Shown here in pieces: positions 8,418 to 16,946 of a stretch of DNA of 64,000 nucleotides. Position 1 is the stretch's first letter, and each line of letters opens with the position of its first letter. The notes under the pieces were generated by a model. The model made no database searches and had not been told where the DNA came from. It saw nothing but the letters and a program-made list of their open reading frames with translations. Made by a program: the position numbers and the translations under genes. The stretch comes from Shimia gijangensis. GTDB lineage: Bacteria; Pseudomonadota; Alphaproteobacteria; Rhodobacterales; Rhodobacteraceae. The DNA is taken from positions 1-64,000 of the forward strand of contig NZ_FQZQ01000020.1 in assembly GCF_900142085.1 (NCBI RefSeq), read 5' to 3'.

Positions 8418-8885
8418 ATGATTGAAAAAATAGATCAAATTGACCGTCGCATTCTGGATGTCGCACAACGGGACGGGTCCCTGTCTCAACGCGAGCTGGC
8501 CGAACAGGTGGGCCTGTCGCAAAACGCCCTCTGGCGACGTCTGAAACGGTTGGAAGAAGACGGTGTCATGCTGGGCTCGCACCGCCGGGTCAGCGCGTCA
8601 AAACTTGGCTTGGATCTGACGGTCTTTGTGATGGTGCGCACACGCAGTCATTCCGACGAATGGATCGAGGCCTTTCGCTCTCATGTCCGCAACATCCCCC
8701 AAGTGATCGAAATGCACCGGATTGGCGGCGACTGGGATTACATGCTCAAGGTCGTGACGCGCGGCATGTCCGGCTATGACAAGGTCTATAAACGCCTGAC
8801 AACCGGGATTGAGTTGGAGACTGTGACCGGGTTCTTTTCAATGGAGACGATGCTCGAAGACCGCCCCTTGGATGTGTTTGATTAG
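8418..8885 (+). CDS. Lrp/AsnC family transcriptional regulator
   Basis: A 155-residue regulator. The N-terminal winged helix-turn-helix (residues 5-60: IDRRILDVAQRDGSLSQREL..NALWRRLKRLEEDG) is followed by a RAM/AsnC ligand-binding domain ending in VTGFFSMETMLED. Such proteins form octamers and sense amino acids. It is transcribed divergently from the class V aminotransferase gene, the most likely target. The start at 8418 has little Shine-Dalgarno sequence; no better in-frame start exists. The Trp at the end of the recognition helix (ALWRR) matches the family group that controls amino-acid catabolic genes. Confidence 0.88.
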   Translation: MIEKIDQIDRRILDVAQRDGSLSQRELAEQVGLSQNALWRRLKRLEEDGVMLGSHRRVSASKLGLDLTVFVMVRTRSHSDEWIEAFRSHVRNIPQVIEMHRIGGDWDYMLKVVTRGMSGYDKVYKRLTTGIELETVTGFFSMETMLEDRPLDVFD

Positions 8886-9036
8886 GACAATAGCCCCGAC
8901 GCCTTCTTAGGATTCTACAAAGCAGACTTTGGTGTAGCTGTGCAGCGAACGACCGCTACCCGCCGCTTCTGTGGAAAAACAGCCTGTTGCTCGCGCAGAA
9001 AGTAGCGTTCCAAATTGAGCACAAGCGCCTTTCTTG

Positions 9037-9365
9037 TCAGGCATTGTGCGTTTGCTGCGGTGCAAGGAATACCTTGGTCAGTTTGCGGAGGTTTTGACCA
9101 GATCCCTGGCGACCTGTCGCGCATCTTCGCGCTCTTCGCGGGTAATCTTGTGCGCATCAGCGTTGGGGCAGCATTTCCGCTTGGACGGACAGGCTTGGCA
9201 GACGTCCTTCAAGGCGCAACAGCGGGCTGTGCCCTTGCCGGTCGGGCCCCGGTTCGAATCGGAGTACTTCCGGCGGAACTGTTTGAGCTCGTGACCCCCG
9301 GGGCAGATGTATTGATCAATTTCTGCATCCCAGTCTTCCTTCGGTGTCGAGTTTTGCTTGTTCAC
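9037..9365 (-). pseudogene. IS1182-family transposase remnant
   Basis: The minus strand encodes the C-terminal third of an IS1182-type transposase: the block QYICPGGHELKQF and the cysteine-rich CCALKDVCQACPSKRKCCPN are family hallmarks. After ARQVARD the frame breaks; another frame resumes with QNLRKLTKVFLAPQQ, the known extreme C-terminus, stopping at 9037. So an internal deletion of about 50 codons joined the two pieces out of frame. The N-terminal two thirds are absent. No intact terminal repeats could be drawn. It is a relic, with no expected activity. Confidence 0.8.
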
Positions 9366-9453
9366 GTCACTTGCCTAATCCTGGACAAATGGTGACAACC
9401 TCTAACCCAGTTTTTATAATCGATTACGTATTCGTGGTACGAGGATTAACTGA

Positions 9454-9846
9454 ATGCCGAGCAAAACGGTTTACGAAGGTGGCTGCCTCTGTGGTGCTAT
9501 CCGGTTTGAAGCAAAGGCCCCTGCACTCAATCCTCATTCTTGCTCTTGCAAAATGTGCCAGCGTCATAGCGGTGCGCTAACAACAGTTTGGATCGAGTTT
9601 TCCAAGGAAGCAGTGGTCTGGACCGGACCTAATGGTAAACCCGCGACTTATCGGTCGTCAGAGATTTCCAGCCGGGCATTCTGCGCGAATTGCGGCAGCA
9701 CAGTGGGTGCAATAGACGATGGGCCAGTTGTCGCATTGTTGTTAGGCGGCTTTGACAATGCAGACGACAAGGCACTCATCCCAGTAGCGCATTCCTTTCG
9801 TGACAGTCCTCCGGAGTGGTGGCGGATAGAGATACACAACGAGTAA
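9454..9846 (+). CDS. GFA/CENP-V family zinc protein
   Basis: A 130-residue member of the glutathione-dependent formaldehyde-activating enzyme (Gfa) superfamily. Zinc-binding cysteines are in GGCLCGAIRF (residues 10-19), CSCKMCQRHSG (about 31-41) and FCANCGS. The family binds two zinc ions; most members have an unproven reaction, and proof of glutathione-formaldehyde chemistry exists for few. It is monocistronic, lying between the IS1182 relic and a minus-strand hydrolase gene. It is best described as a Gfa-like protein of unknown substrate. Confidence 0.85.
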   Translation: MPSKTVYEGGCLCGAIRFEAKAPALNPHSCSCKMCQRHSGALTTVWIEFSKEAVVWTGPNGKPATYRSSEISSRAFCANCGSTVGAIDDGPVVALLLGGFDNADDKALIPVAHSFRDSPPEWWRIEIHNE

Positions 9847-9936
9847 TTTCCGGCAAAGGACTCTCACACCACCTGCTAAGCAACGACCCATAAGCGCGTT
9901 GGCCTGAATTACCAACCTTAGGTGGGCGATGTGGCG

Positions 9937-11157
9937 TTACCGGATAGCGCGGATGATTGCCTCGCAGGCACGTACGGCGTCGTGGCTATAGGATTGGATC
10001 AAGTAGTCAGGCCAGCTCGACACTTTCACCACCACCACATCTGCACTCATATCAATGAAGGTCAATTGTCCAAACACGCCGCGCGCCATGAACACGCCTT
10101 TGTCCGGCGCATGCACCCACCAGAATCTGCGATAGGCGCCACTTGGCGACAACAGATCATAGGGATCGCCATGTTTTGACGGATCTGCTCCGCCGCAAAT
10201 TCCGTCAATCCAGGCTTGCGGAACAACCTGTTCATCGCCGACGCGCCCGCCGTTTGCGACCATCAGCGCAAAGCGGCCATAATCCCGCAGCGTGGCGTTG
10301 TACCCGCCGTCCGCCAGCGCGGTGCCCGCATCATCGACGGTAAAGAATCCGGAGTGTTGCGCGCCAATCTTTTGCCAGATCCGACTGGACAAAAGCGTGG
10401 CCAGGTCCTGACCACTTACGCGTTCCAGCACCCAGGCGATGACATCGGTTTCGATTGAGCGGTAGGAGAATTTCTGTCCATGCGGCCACTCTTGGGGCAG
10501 CGTCAGGATAACGTCGCGGATTGTCGGCTTAATCTCGCCCTTGCGCAGCGGGCGCCAGCCCGAGGCGACATCAACCCGTGTCATATCACTGCCCGGCAGA
10601 CCATAGTCTTCGGTAAAGCGTACACCGGATTGCATATCAAGCGCCTGATCCACCGTGCACGCCGCATAACCACAGGCCGACAGCTCTGGAACAATGTCAG
10701 AAAGCGGTGCAGCGAGATCAAGCAAGCCTTCGCCGTGCAGAATCCCGGCAAGTGTTCCGACGAGCGATTTCGACACAGATTGCCCAAGATGCGCGGCAGA
10801 GGGTGTGAAGTCATTGGCATAGGTTTCAGCAACAATCTGCCCCGCCTTGAGCACCAGAAAACCGTCGGTATAACTTTCGGCCAGCCAGTCTGAAATCGAC
10901 AGGTGGCGGTTGTCAAAAGAGGTGAACGAAATATCGGACAGGTTTTCGGGGGCGTTCGGCAATTCCCGGACGCTGTTGCCCGCAGCCACATCCACAGTTG
11001 GAAACAGGCTGCGCATGTTCTGAAATGACCAGCGGTTAAACGGCGCCAGATCCCAGTTGTCGAGCGATGGGCGTTTTTCCGGAGGGGGCGGGAAACCCTG
11101 CATAATGCCGATCTCACGCGCCGTCTTGGGCCAGGTGCCGGGTTTGTTTTTGTGCAT
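9937..11157 (-). CDS. Class C beta-lactamase-fold serine hydrolase, NylB-like
   Basis: A 406-residue serine hydrolase. The active-site SVSKSL (SxxK) lies near residue 140 and the second motif is YRSIETDV. The preceding LAESYTDGFLVLKAGQIV and spacing resemble 6-aminohexanoate-oligomer hydrolase (NylB/EstB) rather than a true antibiotic beta-lactamase. No signal peptide is seen, so it is probably cytoplasmic. The ATG at 11157 has GGGAG 8 bases upstream. It is the last gene of a polyamine-type ABC operon, 104 bases after the binding-protein gene, separated by a strong hairpin. Likely hydrolyses an amide or ester brought in by that transporter (inference). Confidence 0.78.
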   Translation of the reverse strand: MHKNKPGTWPKTAREIGIMQGFPPPPEKRPSLDNWDLAPFNRWSFQNMRSLFPTVDVAAGNSVRELPNAPENLSDISFTSFDNRHLSISDWLAESYTDGFLVLKAGQIVAETYANDFTPSAAHLGQSVSKSLVGTLAGILHGEGLLDLAAPLSDIVPELSACGYAACTVDQALDMQSGVRFTEDYGLPGSDMTRVDVASGWRPLRKGEIKPTIRDVILTLPQEWPHGQKFSYRSIETDVIAWVLERVSGQDLATLLSSRIWQKIGAQHSGFFTVDDAGTALADGGYNATLRDYGRFALMVANGGRVGDEQVVPQAWIDGICGGADPSKHGDPYDLLSPSGAYRRFWWVHAPDKGVFMARGVFGQLTFIDMSADVVVVKVSSWPDYLIQSYSHDAVRACEAIIRAIR

Positions 11158-11219
11158 CTTGCATGCTCCCGCAGGGCGCCTCAAAACAAGGCGCGGTCAG
11201 GGTGGAGAATTCAGGGAAA

Positions 11220-11245
11220 GTGACGGTCCGGTAATGGACCGTCAC
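11220..11245 (-). promoter_or_regulatory. Intercistronic hairpin between binding protein and hydrolase genes
   Basis: A perfect 10-base-pair stem (GTGACGGTCC with GGACCGTCAC, 6-base loop) lies just after the solute-binding protein stop. It has no following T-run. Such hairpins behind ABC binding-protein genes usually protect the upstream message and lower expression of later genes. Confidence 0.6.
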
Positions 11246-11261
11246 AAGAGGCGGGCTGGCC

Positions 11262-12293
11262 TTATTGCTTCAGGCGAGTCCAAACCTTGTTGTACAGATC
11301 AACAACGTCCTGATCGCATGGTTTGACAAAATCCGGAACCGGGGCATCTGCTGGCATCACGATCTCAGGCGCACTCAGCATTTCTGCATCCATGAATGCG
11401 TCGGACCCAAGAATACCGTTTGCGTAACGCGCAAAGTTGGATGTCATCGCCGCGTTTTCCGGATCCATCATGAAGTTCACGAACAGTTTGGCGTTCTCCA
11501 TGTTTGGCGCATCGGCCAAAACAGCGACATTGTCCATCCAGCCGGTGAAGCCTTCTTTCGGATAGGCGTATTTCAGAGACGGACGGTCAGTGCGCGCACG
11601 CATTGCGGCACCATTCCAGCTTTGCGACAGGTCTACATCCTTGGATGTCAGCTTTTCGATGACCGCATAATCCATCGTGCGCCAATCAGCCTTGGCGTCG
11701 GTCAAAAGCGCCAGCAACTCTTTCATCTGGTCTGGGTTCGAGTTGCAGCGCGGATACCCGAGATACCGCAGGCCGGCGTTGATCACATCATTCATGTCAT
11801 TGAGCATGTTGATGCGGCCTTTGAGCTCTTCTGGTGCATCAAAGATCAGGCCGAGCGTGTTGACGTCACCGCTGTAGATATCGCTGTCGACGGTAAAGCT
11901 GGTGGTGCCCCACTGGTAAGGCACCGAATACTTGCGGCCCGGATCCCAGTAAACATCGACCCAGTTGGGGTCCATATTCTTGAAATTGTCCATTTCATGG
12001 GCGTTGATCTCGGCCAGAAGGCCTTCGCCGACCATGATCGCGATCATGTAGTCACCGGGCACAACGACATCATAGCCGGTGTTGCCTTCTTTCACCTTGG
12101 CCAGCATGGTTTCATTGCTGTCATAGCCATCCAGGGTCACTTCGATGCCATGCTGGGCTTCAAACTTTTCAATCATCTCGGGGTTGGTGTAGTTGCCCCA
12201 GTTGTAGATGTTGAGTTTGCCTTCTGCATGTGCAGCCACGGCGCTGAGCGCCAGAGCCGAGACAGCGGCACTTTTGAGTAGAGACAGTTTCAT
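11262..12293 (-). CDS. Polyamine-type ABC transporter substrate-binding protein
   Basis: A 343-residue periplasmic protein of the PotD/PotF family. A signal peptide ends at AVAAHAEGKL. The mature start LNIYNWGNYTNPEMIEKFE is the classic opening of the family, and DVVVPGDYMIAIM, YQWGTTSFTVD and ADAPNMENAKLFVNFMMDP are further conserved blocks. It delivers spermidine, putrescine or a related amine to the two permeases encoded upstream. The second gene half includes YLGYPRCNSNP with a Cys, and another near the C-terminus (KPCDQD), possibly a disulfide. Ligand cannot be fixed from sequence. Confidence 0.9.
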   Translation of the reverse strand: MKLSLLKSAAVSALALSAVAAHAEGKLNIYNWGNYTNPEMIEKFEAQHGIEVTLDGYDSNETMLAKVKEGNTGYDVVVPGDYMIAIMVGEGLLAEINAHEMDNFKNMDPNWVDVYWDPGRKYSVPYQWGTTSFTVDSDIYSGDVNTLGLIFDAPEELKGRINMLNDMNDVINAGLRYLGYPRCNSNPDQMKELLALLTDAKADWRTMDYAVIEKLTSKDVDLSQSWNGAAMRARTDRPSLKYAYPKEGFTGWMDNVAVLADAPNMENAKLFVNFMMDPENAAMTSNFARYANGILGSDAFMDAEMLSAPEIVMPADAPVPDFVKPCDQDVVDLYNKVWTRLKQ

Positions 12294-12344
12294 TTTAGTC
12301 CTCCGTTGAGTGTTTTGGCGTCCCGCGCTGATGCGGGCTTCTGG

Positions 12345-13175
12345 TTATTTTTGTTTGCGTTGAAGAAAGAAGGTCAAAGTGACCATGGCGACGGTCAGGC
12401 CAATCAGTATGGTCGAGACCGCATTGACTTCGGGTGTCACGCCGCGACGGATCTGACCGAGAATATATATCGGCAGGGTTGTTTCACCCGGCCCCGCAAC
12501 CAGCAATGTGATGATCACGTCATCCAGCGAAACCACAAAGGCCAGCATGGCCCCGGCCATGACGCCGGGCATCAAGAGCGGCAAAGTCACATGGCGGAAT
12601 GCCTGCCAGGGTGACGCATAGAGATCGGCCGCCGCAGCCTCATAGGTGACAGACATATCCGACAGGCGGGCGCGGATCGGCATATAGGCAAAGGGCACAC
12701 AGAACACGGTGTGGGCCAGGATCAGCCAGCCAATCCCTGTCACGCCGGTCAACTGACGCAGGATCGAAAAGAACGCCAGCGTGGCAATCGCCGTGACGAT
12801 CTCGGGGATCATCAGGGGTTGGTTGATCAGGGCAATGGCCGCCGCACGCCCACGGTAGACCCCGCCCCGCGTGGTGGCCAATGCTGCCATCGTCGCAATG
12901 ACGGTGGAAAAAACGGTGGCCGTGAACGCAACCTGGATTGAGATCATCGCCGAGCGGCGAATGTCATCATTTTCCAAAGCCGCTGCATACCAGCGCAATG
13001 AAAATTCAGTCCAGCGCACAACAGACCGGTTGTCGTTGAACGAGAACACGACCAGCACAGCGATCGGAGCATAGAGAAACACCAGAACCAGCCAGGACAT
13101 GCCCGTAAACAAGGGTTGACGGCGCAGTTCGCGTGACCCCGTTGAGCGGCGGAAAAGAGACATAAATTTAGCCAT
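12345..13175 (-). CDS. ABC transporter permease, PotI-type
   Basis: A 276-residue inner-membrane permease with six predicted helices. The cytoplasmic EAA loop reads EAAADLYASPWQAFRHVTLPLLMPG, which docks to the ATPase. The N-terminal segment has the PotI/YdcV-like pattern LVLVFLYAPIAVLVVFSFN. The ATG at 13175 is chosen over the GTG at 13181 because AAGGAAGG sits about 6 bases upstream of it; it overlaps the previous gene by 8 bases. It forms a heterodimer with the PotH-like permease next to it. Confidence 0.9.
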   Translation of the reverse strand: MAKFMSLFRRSTGSRELRRQPLFTGMSWLVLVFLYAPIAVLVVFSFNDNRSVVRWTEFSLRWYAAALENDDIRRSAMISIQVAFTATVFSTVIATMAALATTRGGVYRGRAAAIALINQPLMIPEIVTAIATLAFFSILRQLTGVTGIGWLILAHTVFCVPFAYMPIRARLSDMSVTYEAAAADLYASPWQAFRHVTLPLLMPGVMAGAMLAFVVSLDDVIITLLVAGPGETTLPIYILGQIRRGVTPEVNAVSTILIGLTVAMVTLTFFLQRKQK

Positions 13176-14124
13176 GACCACCTTCCTTTGGCGCGCCCGC
13201 CCGCAAACTGACCAGCAGCGCGATCAACACGACCGCCATCAGAATCAACGCCGCCGCCGCGCCAAAAGGCCAGTTGCGGCCTGAGCCAAACTGCAAGGCA
13301 ATCAGGTTGCCGATCATCAGCTTCTTGCCGCCACCCAGCAATTCGGGCGTGATGTATGCGCCCAAAGCCGGGATCAGCACCAATACACATCCGGCAATGA
13401 TACCCGGTCGGGTAATCGGGACGATGATGTGGCGGAACACCTGTGTGCGCGAGGCATAGAGATCATGTCCGGCCTCAAGCAGGGAAAAGTCGAATTTTTC
13501 AAGCGAGGCATAGATCGGCAGGATCATGAATGGCAGGTAGCTATAGATCAGACCGGCCAGAACGGCGCCATCGGTGTAGAGCATCTCAAGCGGTTCACTG
13601 ATGATGCCAATCTTCATGAGCATCAGGTTCACAAAGCCTTCGTCGCGTACGATCAGCAGCATCGAATAGGTGCGGATCAACAGGTTGGTCCAGAACGGTA
13701 ACGTGATCGCAAAGAGCCAGAAGTTGCGTTGCTCTGGTGGGCGCGCAGCGATGAAGTAGGCCACCGGAAAGCCCAGCATCAGGGTGCCGATCATGGTTGT
13801 GATCGCCAGCCCGAATGAACGGCCAAAGATTTGCAGATAGGCGCTGTTGAATGCCAGCGTGTCATCAAAAATATCGCGTTCGAACAGGAACTGGACATAG
13901 GCATCAAACGAAAACACCCATTCGACCCCACCATAGGTTCCCGGCTCTAAGAGCGAGTAAACCAGCGCGATGCTTAGGGGAAACAGGCCAAAGATACCGA
14001 TGATCCCAAGCGCCGGCGCCAGCAAAAACAGCCGCGTTCTGCGCACTTGCCGGGCGCGCGCGGCCTGAGCTGCGTGCAAAGAGGTTGCCGCGTCCGTAGG
14101 GGGAATATGCGTGGCGCTGCTCAT
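13168..14124 (-). CDS. ABC transporter permease, PotH-type
   Basis: A 318-residue permease with six main membrane segments after an N-terminal, alanine-rich cytoplasmic tail of about 30 residues. The EAA motif is LEAGHDLYASRTQVFRHIIVPITRPG. The periplasmic loop between the first helices (EWVFSFDAYVQFLFER) matches PotB/PotH members. Its start overlaps the ATPase stop by one base (TGATG), and its end overlaps the PotI-like gene by 8 bases, so all three are translationally coupled. Confidence 0.9.
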   Translation of the reverse strand: MSSATHIPPTDAATSLHAAQAARARQVRRTRLFLLAPALGIIGIFGLFPLSIALVYSLLEPGTYGGVEWVFSFDAYVQFLFERDIFDDTLAFNSAYLQIFGRSFGLAITTMIGTLMLGFPVAYFIAARPPEQRNFWLFAITLPFWTNLLIRTYSMLLIVRDEGFVNLMLMKIGIISEPLEMLYTDGAVLAGLIYSYLPFMILPIYASLEKFDFSLLEAGHDLYASRTQVFRHIIVPITRPGIIAGCVLVLIPALGAYITPELLGGGKKLMIGNLIALQFGSGRNWPFGAAAALILMAVVLIALLVSLRAGAPKEGGHG

Positions 14125-15185
14125 CAGTCTTCCAGCACATGCAGCATAGAGGTGTCACACTCGAGACCGACCCGCGCACCGATAGCACGTGAGGTTGCGA
14201 CCTGAACATGTACGTCAACGCCATCATCCAGACGCACCAGCATTTGTGAACCCGCGCCGAAATAAGTGCTGTCCACAACGGCGCCCCGTAACAAGGCACG
14301 GTCTGACCCTTCATCGACAACATCAATGGTTTCAGGGCGCAGGGCCACGTGCACCGCGCCGGGTGTGAGCGAGGTACTGGCAGTTTGAACCGTGAGTGGT
14401 GTGCCCTCGCCAAAACGAATTTTGGCTTTGTCCCCGTCAAATCCCAGCAGCGTCGCGTTCACAATGTTTGTGTCGCCAATAAAGTCCGCCACAAAGCGGC
14501 TTTGAGGTGCGGTGTAAATCTCTTCTGGCGTACCAACCTGGCGCACCGCGCCTGCGGACATCACCGCGATCTGGTCCGACATGGCCAGCGCTTCGCCCTG
14601 ATCGTGGGTGACAAAGACAAAGGTGATCCCGGTTTCGTTCTGCAACCGCTTCAGTTCACTTTGCATGCCCTTGCGCAGCTTGAGATCAAGCGCCGAAAGC
14701 GGCTCGTCCAGCAGCAGAACCTTGGGGCGCGGTGCCAGCGCCCGCGCCAATGCGACCCTTTGCTGTTGCCCGCCGGACAATTGGTCGACCCGGCGCGACG
14801 CGAACTCCCCCAGCTGTACGAGCTCCAGCATTTCATGAATTGTGGCTTCGATTTCTGCCTTGGGCCGCTTCAGCATCTCGAGGCCGAAACCCACATTGCG
14901 CGCCACGCTCATATGGGGGAACAGGGCATAGCTCTGAAACACCGTGTTGACGGGCCGATTGTTCGGCGCGAGATGTCCAATCGAGTCACCATCCAAGGCG
15001 ATCTCACCTTCAGTGGGCAGTTCAAACCCCGCAATCAAGCGCAACAAGGTTGTCTTGCCGCATCCCGACGGCCCCAGAAGCGTGAAAAAACTGCCCTCGG
15101 GAATGGCCAGAGAAATGTCGCCCAGCGCTGTTACGGCTGTCTGGCCTTCACCAAAGCGCTTTGTCACATGTTTTACGTCGATCAT
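14124..15185 (-). CDS. ABC transporter ATP-binding protein, PotA/PotG-type
   Basis: A 353-residue ATPase. Walker A GPSGCGKTT (about residues 37-45), signature LSGGQQQRVALARAL, Walker B VLLLDEPLSALD and a C-terminal TOBE regulatory domain (HVALRPETIDVV) are all present. It is the first gene of the ATPase-permease-permease-binding protein operon. The promoter should lie in 15186-15302, between this gene and the LuxR regulator, where CCTC..GGGG-type elements recur. Family: polyamine/opine/ferric uptake type ATPases; the operon neighbours favour polyamine. Confidence 0.92.
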   Translation of the reverse strand: MIDVKHVTKRFGEGQTAVTALGDISLAIPEGSFFTLLGPSGCGKTTLLRLIAGFELPTEGEIALDGDSIGHLAPNNRPVNTVFQSYALFPHMSVARNVGFGLEMLKRPKAEIEATIHEMLELVQLGEFASRRVDQLSGGQQQRVALARALAPRPKVLLLDEPLSALDLKLRKGMQSELKRLQNETGITFVFVTHDQGEALAMSDQIAVMSAGAVRQVGTPEEIYTAPQSRFVADFIGDTNIVNATLLGFDGDKAKIRFGEGTPLTVQTASTSLTPGAVHVALRPETIDVVDEGSDRALLRGAVVDSTYFGAGSQMLVRLDDGVDVHVQVATSRAIGARVGLECDTSMLHVLED

Positions 15186-15302
15186 AATCTGAACCTAGCA
15201 TCCCAGGGTGCTGTTGATTGGAATCAGACTAGAGCGCTATCCCCAATCCTGTGAATACCTCCAAAGGGCTGGGGTTATTCTACCTCTTTTGGGGTAGGCT
15301 CT

Positions 15303-16076
15303 TTAGTCGTTCACCGTGTGCAAAAACATCGAAAACAGGGCTGACTGAGACGAGATCCCCAGCTTTCGATAGATATTTTTCCTATGCACCTTGATGGTGG
15401 CAGGTGACACATCCAGCAAGAGCGCCGCCGACTGGGTCGAGTGGCCGCGCAAAAGGCTTTGAACAACCTCGACTTCTCTTTGGGTCAAATCCGGGCAGAC
15501 CTTTTCGATAAGCGAGACAAAATTGACGTTGCCGCCCCGGTCACTCTGACCCGCACTTGGGCTGCGGTGAAAGTGCTGTTCGCAAAGTGCGGCGACAACT
15601 GGATGCAGCTCGATCAGCTTCTCCACATCTCTTCTGGTAAACCGTTTGTTCCCGTCGGCAGGTGCCAGCGAAAAGAAAAGCGTTCCGTTCGGTAGGTTTA
15701 CAAAAACAGACAGCTCATCCTTGAGCCTCAGAGACTTGTAGTAGATCCGAAAATAATCCGAGTTTGAAAACCGGTCGGGGGCCACATCCCGCAAGACCAT
15801 CACCGGCTCGTTGCTTCCTCCAATAAAGCTCACGACAAATGGATCCAGCAACCATGCCCGGTCCAGCCAGCGATCGATCACGACCGACCGGCGCTCTTGA
15901 CGAACGTTGTCGTAAACGTGTTCTGGTCTCTCGTTTAAACTTAACCGGCTGACAAAAGCCCCTTGGAACAGACAGGCCGTGCGCATCAGGTTCAGCACTT
16001 CCTGGATGAAGTCAGCGGTCCCGACTGCGCGGATTGCGCGCGCCATTGTTTCAGAAAAAAGAAGTTCTGGTTTCAT
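15303..16076 (-). CDS. LuxR-family transcriptional regulator
   Basis: A 257-residue protein. The C-terminal LuxR helix-turn-helix (about residues 190-250) reads LTQREVEVVQSLLRGHSTQSAALLLDVSPATIKVHRKNIYRKLG. The N-terminal 180 residues are not an obvious autoinducer-binding or receiver domain; they may bind another ligand. Transcribed in the same direction as, and 117 bases before, the polyamine-type ABC operon, which it most likely controls. Similar N-terminal-unknown LuxR regulators next to amine transporters are common in roseobacters (general knowledge). The inducer is unknown. Confidence 0.85.
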   Translation of the reverse strand: MKPELLFSETMARAIRAVGTADFIQEVLNLMRTACLFQGAFVSRLSLNERPEHVYDNVRQERRSVVIDRWLDRAWLLDPFVVSFIGGSNEPVMVLRDVAPDRFSNSDYFRIYYKSLRLKDELSVFVNLPNGTLFFSLAPADGNKRFTRRDVEKLIELHPVVAALCEQHFHRSPSAGQSDRGGNVNFVSLIEKVCPDLTQREVEVVQSLLRGHSTQSAALLLDVSPATIKVHRKNIYRKLGISSQSALFSMFLHTVND

Positions 16077-16946
16077 GTCCGCCTATCAGACCCAACTGTT
16101 TACATCTCGTCTCTGCCAACACTGGTATGCTGGTTTCGGTTTGGCAACTGAAGGATCGCTAATTTCCATCGATCTTTTCCCTGCAGGAGGCATTCGATCG
16201 CTCGTGAAGTGACCGCAACCTACTGGTGCGGAAAGAGAAAAAGTGGGCTGGCTTTGGGCTTGCTCTTGAGTTTTCAAAGCAACGGTTTGCAATCGCAGCG
16301 AAGGTCTGCAAACTGTGATACTGTTGAAAAACTCGGAAATCCGGGAAGCTCGGGTTTTCCGCGAACGGGTGATCAATCGAAAAGTCCATCACCGACATCG
16401 GTGACGAGCGCTGAGAAGCCCTCCGGCGGCAAGCATCAGGTTTTGGCCGACCCCTCAGCCAAAAAATCCTACCGGGCTTGTACAGGTAACTTTTGACTCG
16501 AATTTGTGCAAATTCGGAGTTTTTCAACAGCATCTGTGCTTGCTGCATTCCGCTGCACATGCAGCATGACAAAGCAGCCATTCTTCGAAAATCGATTAAG
16601 TCCGGTTTTATCCCGCGTTGCAGACCTTAGCGACCAGCGCGGCAATCGGCACTTTTGCGAGACGCCTTCATCCTCTGCGTGCGCAAAAGAGATTCTGCAA
16701 ACAATGGAGAGCGGCCATTCATGTCCAGGATGCCGGATCAAAATATCCTATGCCGAAACGAGCCTGGTATGCTCAGCGAAGTGAGGAACCTATTGGCAGG
16801 TGAGCATCAATAGGCGCTACTCCCATCATGAATTACCAACCAAACCTTTGCTTTTCGGCGACGCATTTGAAAACAATCATGTGGCCGATCCGTTCCTTTC
16901 CGGATCTCAGCATCATTCAAAGGGGCCAGTATAGTAACTGTCGGAC
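16077..16946. other. 870-base non-coding region with degenerate repeats
   Basis: No convincing gene in either strand; the open frames are short and lack family signal. It contains the 210-base inverted-ended element (16321-16530) described separately, plus GC-skewed patches (for example 16200-16310 and 16540-16720) resembling those at 1140-1480 and 46370-46700. Confidence 0.6.
16321..16530. repeat. 210-bp element with perfect 14-bp inverted ends (MITE-like)
   Basis: Left end CTGTTGAAAAACTC (16321-16334), right end GAGTTTTTCAACAG (16517-16530), perfect inverted repeats. The inside holds a second hairpin, TTTTGGC with GCCAAAA, near 16441-16467. The right half matches copy A at 1197-1293 in reverse. 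No obvious target-site duplication is visible. The end motif also occurs alone at 78-90. Size and inverted ends fit a miniature inverted-repeat element; the parent transposase is not identified. Confidence 0.6.
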
